DNA of 64,000 bases from Xylanibacter ruminicola (GCA_015060625.1 SUYC01000002.1:1-64000), one strand, 5' to 3'; positions 53,180 to 61,922 are shown, counted from the first letter of the stretch. A program made the numbers and translations. The notes: generated by a model from the letters alone, not told the origin.

Positions 53180-54232
53180 ATGAGAAAAGAGCATTTACTG
53201 GTCATCAGATTCTCAGCCCTTGGCGATGTGGCCATGATGGTGCCTGTAATCTGGTCGCTTGCTCGGCAGTATCCCGATATTCGCATCACGGTGCTTAGCC
53301 GTAAGTTTGCCCGTCCCTTGTTCGACGATTTGGCTCCCAATGTTAATTTCATGGAGGCCGATCTGGCCAAGGAGTATCATGGCGTGCGCGGACTGAATGC
53401 GCTTTATCGCCGATTAGTGGCCAAGCAGTTCACCAAGGTGGCCGATTTGCATAATGTTCTACGTTCAGAATATCTGCGACTGCGATTTAATCTGGGCCGC
53501 TATCATGTAGAGCACCTGATCAAGAACCGCAGTCAGCGTCGTAAACTTGTTTCGGGTAAACACGACAAGCGCGTGCCATTGCCCTCATCGTTCGAGAACT
53601 ATGCCGCTGTGTTCGAGCGCCTGGGCTATCCGGTAGATATCAAGAATTTCCGTTCCATCTTCCCTGCCGAGGGTGGAAACCTGAATCTGTTGCCTGCCAT
53701 CTTCGGACCCAAGAAGAGTTTCGAGCAGTGGATAGGTATCGCTCCATTTGCTGCCCACGAGGGCAAGGTGTATCCGCCACGACTGATGGAGCAGGTCATC
53801 TATCGTCTCATTCAGCAGTATCCCAATGGTCGCATCTTCCTGTTTGGCAGGGGCGAGGAGGAGGAGAAGTACTTCCAGATCTGGTGCGCGCAGTATCGCC
53901 AGTGCACATCGATTGCCAAGCATTGCGAAGGTATGTATCAAGAGCTTATTCTGATGAGTCATCTGAATGTGATGCTCTCGATGGACTCGGCCAATATGCA
54001 CCTGGCTTCACTCACGGGTGTGCCCGTAGTCAGCGTTTGGGGCGCTACACACCCCATGGCAGGTTTCCTGGGCTATAATCAGGACCCTGAGAATGCCATC
54101 CAGATCGATCTGGAGTGCCGCCCCTGCAGTATCTATGGCAATAAGCCCTGCCAGCGTGGCGATTATGCATGTCTGCAGAACATTCCGCCCGAGCGGATTG
54201 TTGACAGAATAATAACCCTTATTAATAACTAA
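53180..54232 (+). CDS. Glycosyltransferase family 9 (heptosyltransferase-like)
   Basis: The 350-residue protein begins [23 protein letters not shown], the GT9 N-terminal signature, and has the donor-site region [34 protein letters not shown] near residue 258-290. [16 protein letters not shown] near the end is a Cys-rich tail common in the Bacteroidetes members. It probably adds heptose or a related sugar to LPS core in the cytoplasm. It shares a transcript with the DUF4254 gene. Confidence 0.9.
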   Translation: MRKEHLLVIRFSALGDVAMMVPVIWSLARQYPDIRITVLSRKFARPLFDDLAPNVNFMEADLAKEYHGVRGLNALYRRLVAKQFTKVADLHNVLRSEYLRLRFNLGRYHVEHLIKNRSQRRKLVSGKHDKRVPLPSSFENYAAVFERLGYPVDIKNFRSIFPAEGGNLNLLPAIFGPKKSFEQWIGIAPFAAHEGKVYPPRLMEQVIYRLIQQYPNGRIFLFGRGEEEEKYFQIWCAQYRQCTSIAKHCEGMYQELILMSHLNVMLSMDSANMHLASLTGVPVVSVWGATHPMAGFLGYNQDPENAIQIDLECRPCSIYGNKPCQRGDYACLQNIPPERIVDRIITLINN

Positions 54233-54246
54233 ACACTAGAACGCTT

Positions 54247-54402
54247 ATGAAGTACATTTGTGAAGTTTGCGGTTACATTTACGACCCCGCAGAAGGCGAT
54301 CCCGATGGTGGCATCGCTCCAGGAACAGCTTTTGAGGATATCCCCGATGATTGGGTATGCCCAGTTTGTGGTGTAGGCAAGGATAACTTCAGACCAGAAT
54401 AA
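54247..54402 (+). CDS. Rubredoxin
   Basis: The 51-residue protein starts at ATG 54247: [18 protein letters not shown]... with the second knuckle [13 protein letters not shown]. The two CxxCG pairs bind one iron atom; the protein shuttles single electrons, often in oxygen or peroxide reduction in anaerobes. It lies 14 bp after the GT9 gene and 5 bp before the sensor kinase gene, so it may be co-transcribed with both. Confidence 0.95.
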   Translation: MKYICEVCGYIYDPAEGDPDGGIAPGTAFEDIPDDWVCPVCGVGKDNFRPE

Positions 54403-54407
54403 GCTTC

Positions 54408-56090
54408 ATGCAAACTAAAGGGTTCATTATCAAACGTCTGTGGGTTATAGCCATTTCGTTGGCTATAGTGCTGGTTTCGTGTAAAAACGGTGTTAGCGAA
54501 TTCATTCCGGCGTTTGATGATGAACCTATCGTAAGCCCATTGGCAACGGAGCTTGGTTTCAGCAAGGACCGTCCGCTGGTAATGGGTATGAATACCAGTT
54601 ATGCCCCTTTGCAATATGTAAACAGTCAGGGTTTGCCTACTGGTTACGATGTGGAGTTCACCAAGAAACTGCTGATGCGTCTGGGCATTCCTTACACTTT
54701 CTCGCCAAACCATTGGGACAAAATGTCGCCAGGTATTATTGGTGGAAAGTACGACATGGGTATGTTGGTTTATTCGTCGTATCGTAAAGATACAACCAAC
54801 TATTCCGATGCTGTATTCCGCATGTATTATCAGGTGGTTTACAGAAAAAAAGACTTTGCAGAGTTTGATTTCCGTCATCTTAAAGGCAAGCGCATTGCCT
54901 ATATGAAGTCGCGCCCTATTGGTTTGATGCTGAAGGACGAAGAGGCCGATGGCTATCCGATAACCGACCTGAATGAGGCTATTGTTGATCTTGCAAACGG
55001 GAAGTACGATGGCGTTATCTGCTATCGATTCCAGGCAAAATATCATGTAGGACTTCTGCATCTTTCAGATCAGTTAAAGGCCGATGATCTGTCGTTAGAG
55101 CCTCGCGAATACTGTTATGCCAGTCATGATAAACGCTTGATTGATGCCATCAATGCCGAACTAAAGAAGATGGAGGCCGAGGGCATCGTCGACGAGATAT
55201 ATGGTCAGGAAGTGGCCGAACACTTTGGCGATATTAAGATTCCCATGTGGGTTTGGTGGTTGCTTACTGGCTTGGTATTTTTGTTTATGGTGGTTTATGT
55301 GGTTAACAAGAATCGTTACAATCGCCGTTTGCAGAGTGCCAACGCACAGTTGCAGAAAAACAACAAAGCCCTGCAGTTAGCTACAGCCAGAGCCGAGGAG
55401 AGTACGCGAATGAAGAGCAACTTCATCAAGCAGATCTCGCACGAAATCCGTACACCATTAAATATTATATGTGGTTTTACACAGGTGTTGACAACTACTG
55501 ATGCCGAACTGGATAAGGCGGAGAAACGCAATATGTCGGTGCAGATTATCGATAATACCGAACGTATTACTGGCTTGGTCAACAAAATGCTGGCACTTGC
55601 CGAAATTAACAGTAGCGTGGTACTGGAGCGCGAAGACCATACGTCGGCTGCTGTCATTGCCCAGGAGGCCATTAAGGCGGCAGGTATCAACAAGGCATCG
55701 CATGTTCAATTCAAGCTTGTAAAGCTGTTTGGGGCCGAACAGATGTTCGATACCCATCTACGATCAGCTGTTCTGGCTTTGCAGCAGTTGCTCGATAATG
55801 CCAAGAAATTTACCGAACAAGGACAAGTAACATTACAAATAAGTAATCACGAGGGGCAGGCGTGCTTTGTGGTCGAAGATACAGGTACATCCATCCCCGT
55901 ATATCAGGCCGAGCGCATATTCGACGAGTTTGTGCAGTTAGACGAGTACAGCGATGGCACAGGCATCGGACTCTCGATAGCGCGTAGCTTAGCGCGCCGA
56001 TTGGGTGGCGACATCGTTCTCGACACCACCTATACAGGAGGCGCACGATTCGTGATGACCCTACAAAGCCAGCAAGAAGAAACAGCATGA
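54408..56090 (+). CDS. Sensor histidine kinase with periplasmic solute-binding domain
   Basis: The 560-residue protein has a lipoprotein-like start (IVLVSC, near residue 25). A type 3 solute-binding domain spans about 55-280 (LVMGMNTSYAPLQYVNSQGLPTGYDVEF), with a membrane span near 285-305. The HisKA domain carries FIKQISHEIRTPLN (phospho-acceptor His near residue 345). The ATPase domain has LLDNAKKFT and GTGIGLSIARSLARR near residue 522. The sensor domain resembles amino-acid binding proteins. No response regulator gene is adjacent, so the partner is elsewhere. It overlaps the dual-nuclease gene by 4 bp and follows rubredoxin by 5 bp. Confidence 0.9.
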   Translation: MQTKGFIIKRLWVIAISLAIVLVSCKNGVSEFIPAFDDEPIVSPLATELGFSKDRPLVMGMNTSYAPLQYVNSQGLPTGYDVEFTKKLLMRLGIPYTFSPNHWDKMSPGIIGGKYDMGMLVYSSYRKDTTNYSDAVFRMYYQVVYRKKDFAEFDFRHLKGKRIAYMKSRPIGLMLKDEEADGYPITDLNEAIVDLANGKYDGVICYRFQAKYHVGLLHLSDQLKADDLSLEPREYCYASHDKRLIDAINAELKKMEAEGIVDEIYGQEVAEHFGDIKIPMWVWWLLTGLVFLFMVVYVVNKNRYNRRLQSANAQLQKNNKALQLATARAEESTRMKSNFIKQISHEIRTPLNIICGFTQVLTTTDAELDKAEKRNMSVQIIDNTERITGLVNKMLALAEINSSVVLEREDHTSAAVIAQEAIKAAGINKASHVQFKLVKLFGAEQMFDTHLRSAVLALQQLLDNAKKFTEQGQVTLQISNHEGQACFVVEDTGTSIPVYQAERIFDEFVQLDEYSDGTGIGLSIARSLARRLGGDIVLDTTYTGGARFVMTLQSQQEETA

Positions 56091-57538
56091 AACAAACATA
56101 TCCCATCATAAGGTTCCCTGAAAGGGGAACCATTTTGTATCCCTTTCGTCGTCATCCGTTGGTAACCCCAGGAGTGCTCGAACTGAAGTTGGCTCGCGAA
56201 CTCTCATCCAAGTTGCCCGCTGGTGTCGAGTGCCTGTTAAACGCTTGCATCATCACTACCGACAAGCAGGCGCCTTATTATCCCGATTTGGCGCTGGTGG
56301 TGACAGGTGCCTCCGGTTTCCGTATCGATGTCGAGATTGATGAGCCCTACTGTAAGGCCACTCGCGAGCCTATCCACTACGTATCGTGTGGTGATGTGTT
56401 TCGCGATCATCTGCTCAATCGCCATGGATGGACGGTGGTGCGACTGGCTGCCCAGCAAATCATCAAGGAGCCAGGCATCTGTGCCGATTTTCTGGTTGAG
56501 TTGGTTTCCTGTATGATGGCCGATAGTGCCTCGGTGCAGCAGCATGCGTTTGCATCGGTGCCCTTTCCTGTAGAGTGCTGGAGCCGTAACGATGCGCTGA
56601 AGATGGCCTATTGGCAGAATGTGGAAGGTGAGGATAAAAAGTGGATAACTGATAGATATGCGCTCGATGCCGACGAGCTGAAATGCCTGCAGCAGGTAAA
56701 GCCGTTCGAAAAAACGGCCGACATGAGCGAAAAGATGAGCACCTTTCGCGATGCAGGTCATTATGCGCAGGATGCCGACATCGATTTCGAGCCAGATGAA
56801 CACATATATATATATAAAGGTATCAAGCGCATGCTGCCCGTCAGCTCGCTTATCGCCTATTTCTTCGACGAGTTTCAGGCGCTGCCGCAGGCCGAAAATC
56901 AACTCAAGTATAAAGGCATACCCGTTGAGGAGAGCTTAGACAAGTGGGAGCGAGCCGGTCGCACCGCCAGCGAGGTGGGTACCTTTGTGCATCTGCAGAC
57001 GGAGAACTACTTTCAGCGCGGATTTTTTGAGACCGAGTGCCAGTTGCAGTTTGGCGATGAGACCGAGGTGGTGAGTGTGGAGCAGGAAAAGCTGCACTTT
57101 CTGCGTTTTATCCGCGACTACGATATCGAGCCCTACCGCCAGGAATGGCCCGTTTATGATAAGGCCCTGAACATAGCCGGCACCATCGACCTGATTTGCC
57201 AGGAAGACGATGGCGAGTTCACCATCTACGACTGGAAACGCTCGTCGAAGGTGGTCAACGCCCAAGGCCAGCCCATCGTCGAGGGCTTTCGTGGCAAGAT
57301 GAGTCAAAACGGTATCAGTCTGCCCGATACCTCGTTCTATCATTATTGCATCCAACAGAACCTGTATCGCTACATGCTCGAAAAGCATTACGGCATCCGT
57401 GTCAAGGCTATGAATTTGGTGGTGCTCTGCCCCGACTTCCCCACCTACTATGTGGCCCAAGTGCCCAAGATGGACCAGCTCATCCAGCAAATCGTCGCCA
57501 TCTGCCAGCAAAGAGACTTGGGGCATCTGTTGCTGTAA
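56087..57538 (+). CDS. Protein with two nuclease-like domains (N-terminal REase-like, C-terminal PD-(D/E)XK)
   Basis: The 483-residue protein has an N-terminal part (40-150) reading YYPDLALVV...FRIDVEIDEPY...HGWTVVRLAAQQI, a layout like Vsr/DUF559-type endonucleases (D...ExD...hydrophobic end). The C-terminal 200 residues look like RecB/Cas4-type PD-(D/E)XK: GTFVHLQTE (near 297), NIAGTIDLI (near 364), FTIYDWKRSS (near 380) and the QxxxY-like YCIQQNLYRYMLEKHYG (near 422). No helicase or Fe-S cluster Cys set is seen. It may act in DNA repair or defence. The start overlaps the sensor kinase gene by 4 bp. Confidence 0.65.
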   Translation: MKQTYPIIRFPERGTILYPFRRHPLVTPGVLELKLARELSSKLPAGVECLLNACIITTDKQAPYYPDLALVVTGASGFRIDVEIDEPYCKATREPIHYVSCGDVFRDHLLNRHGWTVVRLAAQQIIKEPGICADFLVELVSCMMADSASVQQHAFASVPFPVECWSRNDALKMAYWQNVEGEDKKWITDRYALDADELKCLQQVKPFEKTADMSEKMSTFRDAGHYAQDADIDFEPDEHIYIYKGIKRMLPVSSLIAYFFDEFQALPQAENQLKYKGIPVEESLDKWERAGRTASEVGTFVHLQTENYFQRGFFETECQLQFGDETEVVSVEQEKLHFLRFIRDYDIEPYRQEWPVYDKALNIAGTIDLICQEDDGEFTIYDWKRSSKVVNAQGQPIVEGFRGKMSQNGISLPDTSFYHYCIQQNLYRYMLEKHYGIRVKAMNLVVLCPDFPTYYVAQVPKMDQLIQQIVAICQQRDLGHLLL

Positions 57539-57550
57539 GAATTCCTTATA

Positions 57551-57622
57551 CCAGTCCTCCTACTGCAGGACTGCAATCCTATATAACCAGGACTGGAGTC
57601 CTTCGTAAGGAGGACTCCAGTC
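57551..57622. repeat. Dispersed palindromic GGACT/AGTCC repeat, copy 2 (terminator-like)
   Basis: Contains CCAGTCCTCCTACT (57551-57564, complement of 113-126) and the palindrome GACTGGAGTCCT (57591-57602) with AGGACTCCAGTC (57611-57622), 12-bp arms. It lies between convergent genes and may terminate both. Confidence 0.75.
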
Positions 57623-57648
57623 ATTGGTAACAAGTACTGAACCAGCGA

Positions 57649-58083
57649 TTAATCTATCCAGTTCAGTTTCTTCACGTACGCATCAAATTTCAGTTCTTCG
57701 TGGCCGATAGCCTTGAGGGCAGCCTCTACCTCTTTGATTTCGCTGGGCGAACACAGTCGTTCGCCCTTGCGACGCTCGAAGTAAGGATTGCGGCCAAACT
57801 TGCCCTGAAGTCGATAACGGAACGTATCATACTGGTCAGGCAGCATCTTCTTCTGCATATTGGTAAACCCCTTGCCATACACCTGGGGCTCGTCGCTACG
57901 ATAGAATTCGCACTTTTTGGCAGTTTTGGTTAGCTGCGGATTCAAAATCCTTACGGCTCGCTCGCTGTCGGGCAGAGCCTGCATGGCCAACTGGCGCAAG
58001 CAATGGTTGGCCATTTGGCAATCTGCCTGTATGCAATGCGTAAAACAGGCAGGAACATCTTTGTAATTAATCTTATTCTCCAT
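57649..58083 (-). CDS. DUF6078-like cysteine-containing protein
   Basis: The 144-residue protein has a Cys-rich N-terminus (CFTHCIQADCQMANHCLRQLA, Cys spaced 3-4-5) that could bind a metal, then CEFYRSD near residue 80. The second half is basic and recalls DUF6078 proteins of Bacteroides/Prevotella. Start at 58083 (MENKINYKDV); the longer frame runs into the hairpin repeat. Only about 30 bp separate the start from the left repeat of the VirE unit, so its promoter may have been replaced by that insertion. The function is unknown. Confidence 0.6.
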   Translation of the reverse strand: MENKINYKDVPACFTHCIQADCQMANHCLRQLAMQALPDSERAVRILNPQLTKTAKKCEFYRSDEPQVYGKGFTNMQKKMLPDQYDTFRYRLQGKFGRNPYFERRKGERLCSPSEIKEVEAALKAIGHEELKFDAYVKKLNWID

Positions 58084-58113
58084 TTTTTTAGTTTTTTGTT
58101 CAAAACATATCAC

Positions 58114-58200
58114 ACACCTCACTTTGTTGCGCTGAAAGCCTTTGTAGCAAAGGGTTTCGGGCGAGTGAGGTGTTTTGCAAACACCTCACTCAACTACTCA
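58114..58200 (+). repeat. Left 87-bp inverted repeat of the VirE unit
   Basis: Ungapped match of roughly 87 percent to the complement of 59594-59680. It contains hairpins CCTTTG-TAG-CAAAGG (58139-58153) and GAGTGAGGTGTTT-TGC-AAACACCTCACTC (58163-58191; 13-bp arms, 3-base loop). Confidence 0.85.
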
Positions 58201-59409
58201 TGCTGCCTTCAGGGGCACCACATTGTAGAATTTCACATGCCCACGCTCAGTATGCTCAAAGCCCAGGTCCTTCATCGCATATCCCAGATGAATCTTGGTG
58301 CTCTGGTCGCTCTTTACCGAGGGGTATTCCCTGCGAATCAGTTCAATCATCTGCTTGGTATTCATCGCCTTCACCTTCTCGCCCTCATTGGGTTTACGGA
58401 AACATGCCTCAACAATCTCGGCGATATCCTTCTCGTCGGTATAGTTCAGGTTCAGCTGCTGGATACGCTCCACCTGCTCGTTGCTGAACCAGTAAGGTGC
58501 CTTCAACTCGTTCACCTCGTACACCAGCTGGGCATACAGCTGTTCGTAGTCAATCTCGCCTGTGTTGTCGATAAACTGCCCCTGGGGAATCTCGATGCAG
58601 ATGAATCGGCGACTGCCCGTCACGTCCGACAGAGGATGAGGATTGTTGGTTGTGGCTACAAACGACGCATAGCGGGGGCGATCCTGCTGCGAACTGCCGT
58701 AGATGGTACGTCCGTTGACCTTGATTTTCGAGAGCGTCTGCTTCAAAGCTGCCTGCTGACTGGGTCGGATGGCATCCAACTCATCCAGATTCACCAGCAG
58801 GTTGTTCGTCAAGGCCATCTCCTTGTCGAATTTGTTCGACAGGTTCAGATGGTCGAGGTAATACTCCTGCAGATTGGGAGGTAGCAGACATGCGATGAAG
58901 GTCGATTTGCCACAGCCCTGTGCACCAATCAGCGTGGGCACAGTCTCGTTGGCATGTAGCCTGTCCTTCTGCAGCCAATGTGCCACAGCCGATCGGAACC
59001 AGATAACCAGAAAGTCCATCTGTTCGCTGCTGATGCCGGGCAAGCGACTGAACAGTTTGGCCAGGTGATTCTGTCCGTCCCATTTGGGCAGATGCGTCAG
59101 AAACTCAGAGATGGGATCGTGCGCGGGTGTGGCATCCGAGTAGATCACCTCCTGGATATCAGTCTTAGGACTGTTTTTGGTAATCTCCTCAGCCTTGGCT
59201 TTGCGAACGATGCTGTTCATTGCTTCAGGCGTCAACGTTCGCCAAACAGGCTGACTATCAGTCTGTTCGGCGCTTACCGCCGAATACTCTACCTTGCCAT
59301 TCAGCACGTTTCGACGGAACTGGTAGTTGTCAGAAAGGAACTGCTCAACCGCGAGCGAGTTCTGCAGAGAGGCTCCCAGAGACTCTCCGTTGATTGTCAT
59401 TTTTTCCAT
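58198..59409 (-). CDS. VirE-family (virulence-associated E) SF3-helicase-like ATPase
   Basis: The 403-residue protein opens its VirE domain at about residue 98 (DPISEFLTHLPKWDGQNHLAKLF). Walker A is IGAQGCGKST (about 161-170), Walker B LLVNLDELD (about 205-213), the sensor motif FVATTNNP near 250, and an Arg-finger region DVTGSRRFICIEI near 262. The C-terminal 80 residues resemble the DUF3874 helical/winged domain. Related proteins carry an N-terminal primase-like domain that is absent here. Such ATPases occur in phage and plasmid-like replication modules. The stop overlaps the end of the left repeat. Confidence 0.85.
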   Translation of the reverse strand: MEKMTINGESLGASLQNSLAVEQFLSDNYQFRRNVLNGKVEYSAVSAEQTDSQPVWRTLTPEAMNSIVRKAKAEEITKNSPKTDIQEVIYSDATPAHDPISEFLTHLPKWDGQNHLAKLFSRLPGISSEQMDFLVIWFRSAVAHWLQKDRLHANETVPTLIGAQGCGKSTFIACLLPPNLQEYYLDHLNLSNKFDKEMALTNNLLVNLDELDAIRPSQQAALKQTLSKIKVNGRTIYGSSQQDRPRYASFVATTNNPHPLSDVTGSRRFICIEIPQGQFIDNTGEIDYEQLYAQLVYEVNELKAPYWFSNEQVERIQQLNLNYTDEKDIAEIVEACFRKPNEGEKVKAMNTKQMIELIRREYPSVKSDQSTKIHLGYAMKDLGFEHTERGHVKFYNVVPLKAA

Positions 59410-59502
59410 AAGTCTTTATAAAGTTTACAATTAATAATTCTGTTATGTGCACTTTTCATACTCGCGTATGTCTTTGTGTACGGTTTTTTGCTATTGCGAG
59501 TG

Positions 59503-59510
59503 CAAAGGTA
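59503..59510 (-). promoter_or_regulatory. -7 promoter box for the VirE gene
   Basis: The complement reads TACCTTTG. The leader to the ATG at 59409 is about 90 nt. Confidence 0.65.
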
Positions 59511-59593
59511 CAAAAAATAAAAAGCGGTTTTCGCTCTTTCCTATTAAATTTTTGTTAAATTCTTCAATTGTTAAAATCAGGTGAGGTCTAAAG

Positions 59594-59680
59594 TGAGTAG
59601 TAAAGTGAGGTGTTTCGCAAACACCTCACTCCCCTGAAACCCTTTGCCACAAAGGCTCTCAGCACAAAAAAGTGAGGTGT
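59594..59680 (-). repeat. Right 87-bp inverted repeat of the VirE unit
   Basis: Carries AGTGAGGTGTTT-CGC-AAACACCTCACT (59604-59630) and CCTTTG-CCA-CAAAGG (59641-59655). Loop bases differ from the left copy while the stems are conserved. Just outside, GAGGTGTT is directly repeated (59675-59690). Confidence 0.85.
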
Positions 59681-59690
59681 TGAGGTGTTT

Positions 59691-59903
59691 TTGAACTTGT
59701 GCTATTTTTGCACAGGTTGCCTCTCGTTCTAATTCATCAGCTTTATAGATATTGTTGATGTGACGAACTATTGAGGTTCTGTCTGTTTCAAACAGCTCAG
59801 CCATCTGAGCCTGCGTCAGCCACACTGTCTCATTCTCCAAGCGGATATCAATCTGCGTCTGTCCGTCTTCTGTCTGATAGATTACAATCTGATCTTTTTT
59901 CAT
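59691..59903 (-). pseudogene. RhuM-family gene truncated by the VirE unit
   Basis: From ATG 59903 the frame gives a normal RhuM N-terminus: MKKDQIVIYQTEDGQTQIDI..., VWLTQAQMAELFETDRTSIVRHI, EATCAKIAQVQ. After codon 71 it runs into the right repeat and ends with unrelated residues at 59577. RhuM proteins are about 300 residues; no remainder is found on the other side of the unit. Confidence 0.78.
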
Positions 59904-59920
59904 ACAACTTAATTCTTTTG

Positions 59921-59928
59921 CAAAGATA
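59921..59928 (-). promoter_or_regulatory. -7 promoter box of the truncated rhuM gene
   Basis: The complement reads TATCTTTG, 18 bp before the ATG at 59903; the promoter survived the insertion. Confidence 0.6.
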
Positions 59929-59992
59929 CTTCTTTTTGTTAATAGAGTATGCAAAAAACGAAAATGTTACATATTTGAACGAAGTTTTATAA

Positions 59993-60940
59993 AATCTCCC
60001 TTGCAATCCAGGCGCAGGCTTCGGCAGCGAGTACGAAACGCTGCTGAGTGCTTTCGACAAGGACATTGCCAACCAGAAGAAACGTGTGGGCAAGGACAGG
60101 GCTGCAAGCACGCTTTGGGCTATGGAGCGTTCGCGGAAGGATGTGGCAGAGTTCATTCAGTCGCACTACCGTCGCACAGACATGTCGATGTTGGAACTAA
60201 CACCAGAGTTCATCAAGGATTTCGTCGCCTATCTCAGTACTGAGCGTGGGTTAGCAAACGGTACTATCTGGCAGAGATGCATGTGGCTGAAAGGTGTTGT
60301 TCTGAGAGCGCACTATAACGGCAAGATTCCCCGTAACCCGTTCGCGCAGTTCCATATTAGCCCCAACTGTAAGGAAAGGGAGTTCTTGACTGAGGGCGAA
60401 CTGAAAGTCGTCGTAACCCATGAGTTCGAGGATGACAATCTCGCCTTCGTTCGTGATATTTTTGTATTCGTGTGCTTCACCGCCCTATCGTTCATCGACG
60501 TGAAGAACCTGACGACAGATAACATCGTGGATATCAACGGTGATAAGTGGATTATCAGCAAGCGTCACAAGACCAACATCCCCTTTCAGGTGAAGCTGAT
60601 GGACGTACCCTTGCAGATTATCGACCGCTACAAGCACCTACAGGAAGACAAACTGGTGTTCGGCAAGATGAACTACTGGTCTATGTGCAAGAAGTTGAAA
60701 ACGGTGATGACTGCCTGTGGCATTGAGAAAACCATATCCTACCATTGCGGACGGCACTCGTTCGCCACGTTGGCGCTTTCAAAGGGCATGCCCATCGAGA
60801 GTGTAAGCCGTGTATTGGGCCACACGAACATCGTCACGACACAGATCTACGCCAAGATAACAAGCCAGAAACTAAACAACGACCTGACGATGCTTGGCAA
60901 TAAGCTCAACGCATCATTCAAGAATCTTAAGATGGCATAG
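59993..60940 (+). pseudogene. Tyrosine recombinase/integrase, 5'-truncated
   Basis: An open frame from 59993 (stop TAA at 59990-59992) encodes family sequence GSEYETLLSAFDKDI... with no ATG. The first possible start is GTG 60086, giving 284 residues against about 400 for Bacteroidetes element integrases. The catalytic part is present: CGRHSFATLALSKGMP (HxxR-type, near residue 220 from the GTG), LGHTNIVTTQIYAKI with the His and the nucleophile Tyr. The N-terminal arm-binding domain is missing, so it is probably inactive or altered. It faces two excisionase-like genes, as in mobilizable elements. Confidence 0.82.
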
Positions 60941-61057
60941 ATCACAGCAGGCCAAAAACCACAAAGCGGAATGACGAATGATTAGCGATAGTCTGTCATC
61001 CGTCTTTCTGCGTTATATTCCCTCAGCACAGGAACCGCTAACAGCTCTTTCTTTTCC

Positions 61058-61354
61058 CTATCGTTTATAAGCCTGATGATAGCAACTTTCCAGAACACTC
61101 TCCAAATCACTCTCACGATAAAGCACCTTGCCACCTAATAATATATATGGTAGCACGCCATCATTGCGGTATTCCTGTAGTGTCCGTCTGCTGACTTTCA
61201 GAATGTCGGCCACCTCTTTGTCTGTCAGATAGTGTTCTCCATCCAATAGCGGACGATAATTGCCTATCACTTTCTTGTATAGAGCAAGCACCTCCTTCAT
61301 GTTCTCCAGTGCATTCTTCACGCCAACGTTATGAGGCATTATCAGTTCATTCAT
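61058..61354 (-). CDS. Excisionase-like helix-turn-helix protein
   Basis: The 98-residue protein has a MerR/HTH_17-type domain: YLTDKEVADILKVSRRTLQEYRNDGVLPYILLGGKVLYRESDLESVL (about residues 42-90). Such proteins act as excisionases or regulators in Bacteroidetes integrative elements. The start overlaps the upstream paralogue's stop by 4 bp; the pair lies next to the truncated integrase. Confidence 0.85.
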   Translation of the reverse strand: MNELIMPHNVGVKNALENMKEVLALYKKVIGNYRPLLDGEHYLTDKEVADILKVSRRTLQEYRNDGVLPYILLGGKVLYRESDLESVLESCYHQAYKR

Positions 61355-61671
61355 AGGCGGCTCGTTTTGGGATTACACATCTTGCCTTTCTTATCTCTAC
61401 CAGCCACAACATGAAGAATACTCTCCACATCCTCAGGCTTATAGTACACCTTACGATTGATTTGAGAATAGGCCAACGTCCCATTGTCACGAAGCGTTTG
61501 TAATGTTCTTGGGCTAATGTTCAACATTTGGCACACGTCTTGGTTGTCAAGCCAATCACCGAACCCTTTTTCATTGCCTCTACTTGCCATCTCCTTCATC
61601 TTTGTGACGAAGCTATTGAAGCTCGTCAGCAGCTCCTCGTAGGTACTGCGCTCAATTGATACTACTTCCAT
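61351..61671 (-). CDS. Excisionase-like helix-turn-helix protein
   Basis: The 106-residue protein is a paralogue of the next gene: WLDNQDVCQMLNISPRTLQTLRDNGTLAYSQINRKVYYKPEDVESIL (about residues 40-88), preceded by a helical segment. It is the first gene of the pair and has its own -7 box at 61700-61707. Tandem genes of this kind are typical beside integrases of mobilizable elements. Confidence 0.85.
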   Translation of the reverse strand: MEVVSIERSTYEELLTSFNSFVTKMKEMASRGNEKGFGDWLDNQDVCQMLNISPRTLQTLRDNGTLAYSQINRKVYYKPEDVESILHVVAGRDKKGKMCNPKTSRL

Positions 61672-61699
61672 GTCTTATTTCGTTTTTGTAATTTGCAGG

Positions 61700-61707
61700 C
61701 AAAGGTA
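61700..61707 (-). promoter_or_regulatory. -7 promoter box for the excisionase-like pair
   Basis: The complement reads TACCTTTG, about 28 bp before the ATG at 61671. The following 61708-61920 stretch shows no gene or repeat I can identify. Confidence 0.65.
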
Positions 61708-61922
61708 CAACATAATCTTCAAATAGGCTCATTCTGAAAATTTCCTATTGTGAAATAACAATTCAAGGAAACAAGACCCTAATGTCCACCGAGCTTGCTC
61801 ATCAGTAAGCAGACAAGCATCTTTGTGTGGCACTCCACATAAAAGTGCGTATTAGGCTACACCCTTCTATGGAACTTGTTTGTAGAACTGGAAGTAATAA
61901 AGGGGATAATGTAACCTCTATT

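Larger units (their letters stand above)
58114..59690. mobile_element. Hairpin-bounded VirE unit, probable mobile element
   Basis: A single VirE-type ATPase gene with its own promoter is bracketed by 87-bp inverted repeats (58114-58200 and 59594-59680). The right edge interrupts a rhuM gene after codon 71 (59691). No transposase lies inside. Movement is inferred from the gene interruption and repeats; the exact left end is uncertain. Confidence 0.6.

Noticed and set aside
57196..57630. 144-codon frame overlapping the dual-nuclease gene end and the palindromic repeat
   Set aside because: It is Arg/Pro/His-rich shadow sequence in another frame of a gene with clear motifs.
58114..59680. Considered as CRISPR repeats because of the recurring GTGAGGTGTTT units
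   Set aside because: There are only two inverted palindromic copies per class with no regular spacers and no cas genes.
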